From DATJGS01 sp035494735 (GTDB lineage Bacteria; Eisenbacteria; RBG-16-71-46): a DNA stretch of 64,000 nucleotides. This document shows, in pieces, positions 58,637 through 64,000 of the stretch. The stretch spans positions 124,001 through 188,000 of the forward strand of contig DATJGS010000037.1 in NCBI GenBank assembly GCA_035494735.1, in the 5' to 3' direction. The translations under genes were made by a program, and so were the position numbers. Position 1 is the stretch's first letter, and every line of letters begins with the position of its first letter. The notes beneath the pieces were generated by a model that was given only the letters and a program-made list of their open reading frames with translations, was not told where the DNA came from and did not search any database.

Positions 58637-59682
58637 AGTGTTCTGGCCACGCGGAACCCCAAGGTGGTGTTCCGAAGGGACGTGAGGCCGGCGATGCGGC
58701 GGTTAGATGAGCGGGCGCCGCTGAGACTCATGTCCCAGGAACCGCCACGTATTACACGCCGACGACAGTCTCCGGTCAGCCACGCCGCGCCATCAGCAGG
58801 CGCGCCGCTATAAGTGGCGTTCGAGCAATCTTCGGTCCAATTCATGACGTCGCCAAGCATATCGTAGAGGCCGTATTGGTTCGGCGGAAAACTTCCAACC
58901 GGCGACGTGAATGCATACCCGTCACGGCATGGTAGATTCCCCGCGCTATCGGCAGGATGCTGCTCAAAGTAATCCAGATCACCAATATTGGTGTAGCGGC
59001 AGAGCTCCGCCGGACTATCGCTAAAGTAACGCGCCGTCGTCGTTCCCGCGCGCGCCGCGTACTCCCACTCAGCCTCCGTTGGTAAGCGGTAGACATGCCC
59101 TGTCTTGGCGCTCAGCCAAGACACATAGGCCTGTGCATCGTCCCAACTCACACAGACGACGGGGTCTCTTCCGGTCTGCGGAAAGCCTGGAGAATGCCAA
59201 TTGCCGCTCGTAACAATGAAGCCGGACCCGGACGCATTAACCGTAACGCAGCTATCGGGGTCCGGCCGATTTGTCTCAGCCACAAATTGAGCGTACTCAT
59301 CTCGCGTCACGTCAAATTTGCCAATTGCAAACTTGTGTCGGATCGTGACCAGATGCTGCGGTACCGAGTGTCCGCGACGTTCATTAGGCCAATTTTCGCG
59401 CTCTTCTTCCCCCGCCGGTGTCCCCATAGTGAACCTGCCCTGCTTCACCACCACCATTTCGGGGCAACCATTCGAACCGTCACGGAACGACCTTCCGGGG
59501 GCAGGCGTTCGCGCCCGCTTTGCTCGCGGAAATCCGAGGGCCGAAGCAGTGGCCGACTCGGCCTGCACCATGATGCCCGCAGCTCGCCAGCCGCCGGCTT
59601 CGCCGGCATCCGGCGCCTGGGCCATCGCACTTGCGGCGAACGCGCCCGCCAGAATCGTCGCTGGAAATAGTGTCCGTAGCAT
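58633..59682 (-). CDS. Exported FGE/sulfatase-modifying-factor-fold protein without the catalytic Cys pair
   Basis: 349 residues with a signal peptide (MLRTLFPATILAGAFAASAMA). Domain from about residue 70: MVVVKQGRFTMGTPAGEEERENWPNE, IGKFDVTRDEYAQFV, PVVCVSWDDAQAYVSWLS, YRLPTEAEWEYAARAG, NQYGLYDMLGDVMNWTEDC and RRVIRGGSWDMSL, ending LGFRVARTL. The fold is that of formylglycine-generating enzymes, but the C-terminal cysteine pair of true FGE is absent, so the modification reaction is unlikely. The EDC...GDC form fits a common proteobacterial-type subgroup. Lower GC than neighbours. GAGGGAG precedes the ATG. Confidence 0.85.
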   Translation of the reverse strand: MLRTLFPATILAGAFAASAMAQAPDAGEAGGWRAAGIMVQAESATASALGFPRAKRARTPAPGRSFRDGSNGCPEMVVVKQGRFTMGTPAGEEERENWPNERRGHSVPQHLVTIRHKFAIGKFDVTRDEYAQFVAETNRPDPDSCVTVNASGSGFIVTSGNWHSPGFPQTGRDPVVCVSWDDAQAYVSWLSAKTGHVYRLPTEAEWEYAARAGTTTARYFSDSPAELCRYTNIGDLDYFEQHPADSAGNLPCRDGYAFTSPVGSFPPNQYGLYDMLGDVMNWTEDCSNATYSGAPADGAAWLTGDCRRRVIRGGSWDMSLSGARSSNRRIAGLTSLRNTTLGFRVARTL

Positions 59683-60078
59683 TGGTTCTCCCTCGCCAAT
59701 AGCGGGCTACCTGTGGGTAGCGTTAACCCGTACAAGATCTGCTCGCGGCGTGAAGTGACCATCATCGAGCCAAACGCCGCCCCGATCAGCGAGTTCTCGT
59801 CGAGGGCAGCGCCAAGGATGTGCGCGCCCGCCACCCAAGAACTAGTTCTAGCGGCGAACCGACCAATTTCCAGAGTGCATTATTCTCACGATCATATTGC
59901 CGTGCCCGCACGATTGTCGCCTTCCGGCGTCTACTTTCGTCGATCCCGTCGTCTGGCCCCTCGCGCGGCAACGACCTTGTTCGGGAGCGCTCCCGACGCG
60001 TAGCATTCCCTATCGACGATCGAGGTCCAGACGGACCTCAGGCACGGAGACCGCTCCGAGCGTCGAAAGGAGCTTTGT
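59683..60078. other. Intergenic region with palindrome
   Basis: About 400 bases with no gene I support; lower GC than the surroundings, like the adjoining FGE-fold gene. Divergent promoter region for that gene and the small secreted-protein gene at 60079. It contains the twelve-base palindrome at 59838-59849. Confidence 0.45.
59838..59849. promoter_or_regulatory. Perfect 12-base palindrome, possible operator
   Basis: AGAACTAGTTCT, in the gap between divergent genes. No adjacent regulator is known to bind it; may be a regulatory site or chance. Confidence 0.3.
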
Positions 60079-60591
60079 ATGAGTCGTCTGAGAAGCATGC
60101 TCGTGATCCTCCCGCTCGCCCTGGTCACGCTCACGGGAGCCGCGCCTTGGCGCAGCCTGCCCTCGTGCGTAATCGGTCGCTTCGCGGACATCACGGCCAC
60201 GGATGCGCAAGGGTCGATCGTTGGCGCGACGGACCCGAGCGATTGGGGATGTCTCGGGACGCAGTCGAGCGCGCCGGCCGACGTATCGCCCGGGCCGCCC
60301 ACGCATTTCTGTTTCGAGCCGGCGTGCCCGAATCCTTCGAGTGGCGAGGTCAGGCTGAGTTTCACCGTGCCCCGGGCGTCGCTGGCCAGTATCACACTGT
60401 ATGGTCAGAAACATGGACCTCACAGCGCCTTCGTCGTCCGCACGCTTGCCGATCAGACCTTCGCCGTCGGCCAATTCAGTCTGCTTTGGGACGGGAACGA
60501 CGACGCGGGAGCACGCGTCCCACCCGGTCTCTATCGGGCGGTGATGACCACGCCCGACGGCACGATCTGCGGGGACATCGAGATCCGCTGA
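60079..60591 (+). CDS. Small secreted protein with FlgD/type-IX-like module
   Basis: 170 residues. AAAGGAG before the ATG; signal peptide MSRLRSMLVILPLALVTLTG. The C-terminal two-thirds is a beta module (PACPNPSSGEVRLSFTVP, ASITLYGQ, FSLLWDGNDDAGARVPPGLYRAVMTT) of the same type as at the ends of the proteins at 9835, 20928 and 22424. The region between has no recognised domain (contains several Cys: LPSC, WGC, HFC). Probably secreted or surface-attached; function unknown. Confidence 0.75.
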   Translation: MSRLRSMLVILPLALVTLTGAAPWRSLPSCVIGRFADITATDAQGSIVGATDPSDWGCLGTQSSAPADVSPGPPTHFCFEPACPNPSSGEVRLSFTVPRASLASITLYGQKHGPHSAFVVRTLADQTFAVGQFSLLWDGNDDAGARVPPGLYRAVMTTPDGTICGDIEIR

Positions 60592-60646
60592 GCGCGGCGC
60601 AGCGCCGCCCACCTCACTGCAGTCATCGAGACCCGGCGCCCTCGTG

Positions 60647-62128
60647 TTACTGCTGTCGTTCATGCACGAGGAGCTGGGCGCGGTCGATCAGCGCGATCCG
60701 CCGGTGACGGTAGTCGAACACGACGCGGAATGGCTTCAGGCACTCCTGTCCCAGGTTTCCGAGCGTGTAGGGGTCGTCGAAGGCGCCACGCGATTCGAGC
60801 GGAAATAGCGCGGTCAGCTGCTCGAAACGATGGCCGCCGACGATTACATCCGCAACAGGACCGATCGCAATATCCATCTCCCCGCCGGGCACGGTCGCGT
60901 GCTCGTTCTGCACCGTGCGTGCCTCGAGCAGGTGGAAGCGCTCGATCGTCGGCCTGTTCAGGGTGATGGCCACTTGCGGCGCACCGGTGTCCAGCCGGAA
61001 CCAGCCCGCGTGGCCTTCGAAGCTTCCCTTCACGTAGGGGTGGGCGCCCACGATTGCGACTTCCTGCCACGAAGCGCCGAGCAGTTCGAACGTGGCCGGA
61101 TCGAACAGGGCGATACGCGAGCGCTCGAGCTCCAGCTCGACGACCGCACGCGCGAGCACGTCATAGCCGATGATGCCCGTGATCTCGACCTGCGCGTGCC
61201 GCGAGAGCAACCCGAAATCCATTTCCGTGAACGCGGGCTGCTCGATCGTGAGCGGGCCCAGAGCGAGGCTCCCCGCCGTTCGGACTCCCGCCGCGGTCTG
61301 GCCGGCCGCCAGCCCGAGCCAGCTGGCACCGGCGCGCGCCAGTCCGAGCCCGTCAGCCAGCTGCGGCGCGATCGTGTTCGCGCCGGCGCCGGTGTCGAAC
61401 AGGAACGTGCCCGCGTCGCGGCCGTCGATCCGAGGATGGACGAGCAGGAAGCCGTTCGGAGCACGATCGACGCGCAACTCGGCCGGGATCGAGTGATCAA
61501 AATACGTGTGCTCGCCGCCCGCCGGGCATTGATAGCCGCTCGTCGGCAAGGGCGGCTCGAGCGCCACGCGCTCGACCACGAACGTTTCGGCCGGTCCGCC
61601 CGGTCCTTTGCGGACGAGGGTGCGTGGGTAGCGAATCCCGCCAGACGTCACGTGATCCCCGAGCGTCCAATGCTCGCGACGGAACCCCTGCCCCAGATCG
61701 AACTCCCGAAGATCCCCGGTTTCGGAGTCGATCTGGAGTCGTGCGGCGCGATGACCGAGCGCGAGGACGAGATGCGGCGCTCCTCCGGCAGTATCGGGAG
61801 TATCAGTGACGGTGAGGTCGTGCGGCGGATCGATCCACTGTCCCGAGAGCGCCGCGCTCAGGAGTCGCGCGCTGTGGTCCTCGCCCAGCTCGAGCACGCG
61901 CGAGCGTCCCGCGACGTCGTGGAGCCACACGTTGACGCCATCACATCCAAAGCACCGTCCGAGGACGCCGGTGGACTCGCGCAGGAAGCGACCGCGCTCA
62001 CCAAAGCGCCAGGCGAAGGTGCCGCGCGCGCTGGAGCCCTCGATGCGGCCGAGAACGACGAGATCGTGTTGCGCCAGCGACAGTGGCACGCCGGTGGCGC
62101 GGTGCGCGTGCGTGATGGTCGTGCTCAT
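60647..62128 (-). CDS. Two-domain aspartyl-protease-like (retropepsin-fold) protein
   Basis: 493 residues. Two aspartyl-protease-type motifs: FLFDTGAGANTIAP near residue 250 and FRLDTGAPQVAITL near 385, each DTGA, the retropepsin triad with a hydrophobic run before it. They look like two tandem domains in one chain, as in paired bacterial retropepsin-like proteins. IIGYDVLAR and LGNLGQECLKPFRVVFDY are the usual hydrophobic-Gly strands after each domain. The N-terminal 200 residues are an unassigned beta-rich region. ATG 62128 overlaps the CPBP stop in ATGA, so it is translated with that protease. Confidence 0.82.
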   Translation of the reverse strand: MSTTITHAHRATGVPLSLAQHDLVVLGRIEGSSARGTFAWRFGERGRFLRESTGVLGRCFGCDGVNVWLHDVAGRSRVLELGEDHSARLLSAALSGQWIDPPHDLTVTDTPDTAGGAPHLVLALGHRAARLQIDSETGDLREFDLGQGFRREHWTLGDHVTSGGIRYPRTLVRKGPGGPAETFVVERVALEPPLPTSGYQCPAGGEHTYFDHSIPAELRVDRAPNGFLLVHPRIDGRDAGTFLFDTGAGANTIAPQLADGLGLARAGASWLGLAAGQTAAGVRTAGSLALGPLTIEQPAFTEMDFGLLSRHAQVEITGIIGYDVLARAVVELELERSRIALFDPATFELLGASWQEVAIVGAHPYVKGSFEGHAGWFRLDTGAPQVAITLNRPTIERFHLLEARTVQNEHATVPGGEMDIAIGPVADVIVGGHRFEQLTALFPLESRGAFDDPYTLGNLGQECLKPFRVVFDYRHRRIALIDRAQLLVHERQQ

Positions 62129-62928
62129 TGCGCGAGTCTCTCTTTGGTGTCCGTCGTGGGCGGTCGGGCGGACCCTTCGGAGTCCGCGACGGAATCGCCC
62201 GCCGCGCGGTCGACGCCGTCGCCTGCGGCGTCCGTCGCGAGCGCGCGGTAGCCGAGATCGCCCGAAACGAGGTCGGTGATCGCATGGCAGAGCATGGCCG
62301 GAAGCAGCGAGCCGGCGGCCATCGCGATGACGTAGAAATAGATTCCAACGAACGCCGAGCGTGGCACCTGCTTGACGCCGAGATAGACGTGCATGACGCC
62401 GAAGAGCGCGGAGCTGATCAGGAATCCGCCCACCGGCCCGGTCCACATCGTCGCGTACCAGAGCAGAAAGCCGCGGAACAGCAACTCTTCGCAGATGCCG
62501 GCGGTGATCGAGAGCGCCGCGAAGCCGCTCCGTTCGCCGCGCGTGCGGGGCAGCACTGGCCGGGCGCTGCCGAGCGCATTCACGAGCCGGGCGAGAACCC
62601 CGGGGCGCGCGAGCACGTTGCGCCGCTGCCAGAACGTCAGCCAGACGTACGCGGCGGCCAGCCCCCAGCCGAGGGCGAGGCGCCAGGGCGCGCTCGCGCC
62701 GAGCAGCAGTCCGCCCCAGGGCCGGCGTTCTGCCATCCACAGCGCGATGACGCAGACGGCGAGGGCCCACAAGGGACCGATCTCGACCGGGTAATAGCTG
62801 AGCCGCGCGCCCGGGGTGCCGGCCGCGTCGGCGCGGATCAAGCGCGGGAACCGCCAGCACCACAAGAGGACCACGCCCGCCAGCGCGAGCACCAGCAGAT
62901 GATCCCAGATCACGAACGACGTTGGCAT
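62125..62928 (-). CDS. CPBP-family intramembrane metalloprotease
   Basis: 267 residues, about eight hydrophobic segments. Motifs AGICEELLFRGFLLW (EExxxR), SALFGVMHVYLG (FxxxH) and LCHAITDLV (HxxxD). ATG at 62928 with AGGAGG five bases before; the longer frame to 62970 has no binding site. First gene of a two-gene unit with the retropepsin-like protein (ATGA overlap) and divergent from the ArsR-type gene. The C-terminal tail is acidic and Ala/Asp-rich (SVADSEGSARPP). Confidence 0.88.
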   Translation of the reverse strand: MPTSFVIWDHLLVLALAGVVLLWCWRFPRLIRADAAGTPGARLSYYPVEIGPLWALAVCVIALWMAERRPWGGLLLGASAPWRLALGWGLAAAYVWLTFWQRRNVLARPGVLARLVNALGSARPVLPRTRGERSGFAALSITAGICEELLFRGFLLWYATMWTGPVGGFLISSALFGVMHVYLGVKQVPRSAFVGIYFYVIAMAAGSLLPAMLCHAITDLVSGDLGYRALATDAAGDGVDRAAGDSVADSEGSARPPTTDTKERLAQ

Positions 62929-62968
62929 GGCGTCCCTCCTCCCGGAACCGTGTTGCGAACGATTGTTC

Positions 62969-62985
62969 AATAGTTGCCGACTATT
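62969..62985. promoter_or_regulatory. Candidate operator for the ArsR-type regulator
   Basis: AATAGT, TGCCG, ACTATT, a perfect six-base inverted repeat in the A+T-richest part of the 121-base divergent gap. Flanking GATTGTTCAA and GATTGTCAAC look like half-site repeats. It may control both the protease pair and the regulator. Confidence 0.55.
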
Positions 62986-63049
62986 CGTCGATTGTCAACT
63001 GGTTACTCACGGCATAGGATGCGCGGCGGACGATTCGGGGAGGATCCTC

Positions 63050-63685
63050 ATGACGAAACGCAGCACGCGGCGGGCGACTACCCTCACGCAGGTACGTGCG
63101 CTGGCGCACCCGTTACGCCTACGCTTGATCGAGCTTTTTGCCTCGGGCCCGCTCACGGCCAAGCAGGCGGCTCAGAAGCTGGGCCAGCCCCCGACCCGCC
63201 TTTACCACCACGTCGCGACGCTCGAGCGCGCCGGCCTGCTGCGGCTCGCCCGGACGCGCGCGGTGCGCGGGGCGACCGAGAAGTACTTCGTGCTGGCCCG
63301 GGAGCCCCTTCGTTCTCTGGGACGCGACGGGACGGACGCCATGCGGCAGGCCACGAGTCGGGACCGAGCGGCGATCAGCGTCACGCTGTTCGACCGGGCG
63401 CGGGGCGAGCTGATGAGGGCGCTCTCCACCGGGGCTCTCGACAAGAAGCGCCCGCTGATGGCGGTCCGCGCCCTGGCCCGCACCACGCCGAGCGGCGCCC
63501 GACGCCTGCATCGCGATCTGGCGGCGGTGATCCAGCGTCTTCAGCGCGGGAAGAAGAAGGGCGCGCCGGGCCATTCGGAGGGCGCGGGCGAGCCCGAAAG
63601 CGGGTCTGCGCGTTCGCGCGGGAAGCGCCAGCGCTATTCGCTGACGATCGCCCTGATCCCGATCGAGGACGAGACCACTCCGTAG
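63050..63685 (+). CDS. ArsR-type winged-helix regulator with basic C-terminal tail
   Basis: 211 residues. N-terminal winged helix (VRALAHPLRLRLIELFASGPLTAKQAAQKLGQPPTRLYHHVATLERAGLL) of the ArsR/HTH_20 type, without the metalloid Cys motif. A helical sensor follows to about residue 165, then a basic Gly/Ser-rich tail (GKKKGAPGHSEGAGEPES, ARSRGKRQR). GGGAGG before the ATG at 63050. Divergent from the CPBP-retropepsin pair, which it probably controls. Members sense diverse signals; ligand unknown. Confidence 0.87.
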   Translation: MTKRSTRRATTLTQVRALAHPLRLRLIELFASGPLTAKQAAQKLGQPPTRLYHHVATLERAGLLRLARTRAVRGATEKYFVLAREPLRSLGRDGTDAMRQATSRDRAAISVTLFDRARGELMRALSTGALDKKRPLMAVRALARTTPSGARRLHRDLAAVIQRLQRGKKKGAPGHSEGAGEPESGSARSRGKRQRYSLTIALIPIEDETTP

Positions 63686-63714
63686 CGACCCGCCGCCGTC
63701 GACGCCGAAATTGT

Positions 63715-64000
63715 GTGACCGAGGCCGATCCGGTGCATCTATCGCCCAGTCGGTCGCGCAAGCACCCACTGGTGGGCCCCTATCTGGAACGCATCGCAGC
63801 AGTCGTCATCGGAGCCGGGCAGGCCGGCCTGTCGGCGAGCCATGAGCTGACCGGACGCGGCGTCGAGCACGTCGTGCTCGAACGCGGCGTGCTCGGCGAC
63901 ACCTGGCGCACGCGGCGCTGGCGCTCGTTTCACATCGTGAGTCCGAACTCGCTGAACCTGCTTCCGGGTTACGAGTACGACGGGCCCGAACCGGACGCGT
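63715..64000 (+). CDS. FAD-dependent monooxygenase-like oxidoreductase, 3' partial
   Basis: Starts at GTG 63715 (VTEADPVHLSPSRSRK) or GTG 63733; runs off the right edge with no stop. About 95 residues. Has the Rossmann motif VVIGAGQAGLSASHEL, VVLERGVLGDTWRTRRWRSFHIVSPNSLNLLPGYEY, a form typical of flavin-containing monooxygenase/CzcO-type proteins. Substrate cannot be told from the fragment. Confidence 0.8.
   Translation, partial: MTEADPVHLSPSRSRKHPLVGPYLERIAAVVIGAGQAGLSASHELTGRGVEHVVLERGVLGDTWRTRRWRSFHIVSPNSLNLLPGYEYDGPEPDA

Overview
A 64 kb, very GC-rich (about two-thirds G+C or more by eye) bacterial chromosomal fragment, densely packed with genes. It has no rRNA, no tRNA I can support, no CRISPR array and no recognisable transposase or phage gene. 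Many secreted proteins end in the same short beta-rich C-terminal module (PNP motif, then a LYD/IYDVGGRRVR-type strand and GLYLARL-type ending), as in the type IX/FlgD-like sorting domains of the FCB group and high-GC candidate phyla such as Eisenbacteria. That taxonomic placement is inference. ETF-QO, several crotonases, thiolase, 3-hydroxyacyl-CoA dehydrogenase, superoxide dismutase and a secreted PQQ sugar dehydrogenase suggest an aerobic, lipid- and amino-acid-oxidising heterotroph.

Layout. 1-8 kb: ETF-QO (5' cut by the window), a DUF6600 lipoprotein, queG, a small dual-specificity phosphatase, a moaD-GNAT-moaE operon, a CPBP membrane protease, then tryptophanase with a UPF0173 metallohydrolase. 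9.8-15.5 kb: a large FG-GAP/VCBS secreted protein and an MBOAT + SGNH acetylation pair. 15.6-20.8 kb: LON-domain protein, Bcp, SOD, a Cys-motif membrane protein, an AhpD-like protein without its CxxC, a creatininase-like hydrolase and a GT4. 20.9-24.2 kb: PQQ dehydrogenase and a secreted repeat protein. 24.3-30.2 kb: LigB-type dioxygenase, ispH, crotonase + TPR protein, and a DUF2156/MprF-like membrane protein. 30.4-33 kb: a hybrid histidine kinase whose N-terminus matches the plant ethylene-binding domain residue for residue at the key sites.

33-38.8 kb: crotonase, PAP2 phosphatase, a small secreted protein, and an arsenic unit (arsR-arsM-esterase) preceded by a paralogous esterase. 38.9-44.3 kb: an exported truncated haemoglobin, a PaaG-like isomerase, and a metal-uptake cluster (His/Cys-rich small protein, outer-membrane protein, binding protein, permease) with no ATPase gene. 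45.6-51.9 kb: a tight minus-strand operon, bioY, 3-hydroxyacyl-CoA dehydrogenase, DinB with a histone-H1-like head, aldehyde dehydrogenase, VOC with an H1-like tail, thiolase. 52-56.5 kb: a GGDEF cyclase and AtuA-like + cupin genes. 56.6-64 kb: a peroxiredoxin-like gene with a divergent AraC regulator, a lower-GC FGE-fold gene, a small secreted protein, a two-protease operon (CPBP + double-aspartate retropepsin-like) divergent from an ArsR-type regulator, and the start of a flavin oxidoreductase.

The points most worth following are the ethylene-receptor-like kinase, the recurring Lys/Arg/Ala-rich tails on unrelated enzymes, the ArsR/CPBP/retropepsin unit, the ars-esterase unit, and the ATPase-less metal transporter cluster.
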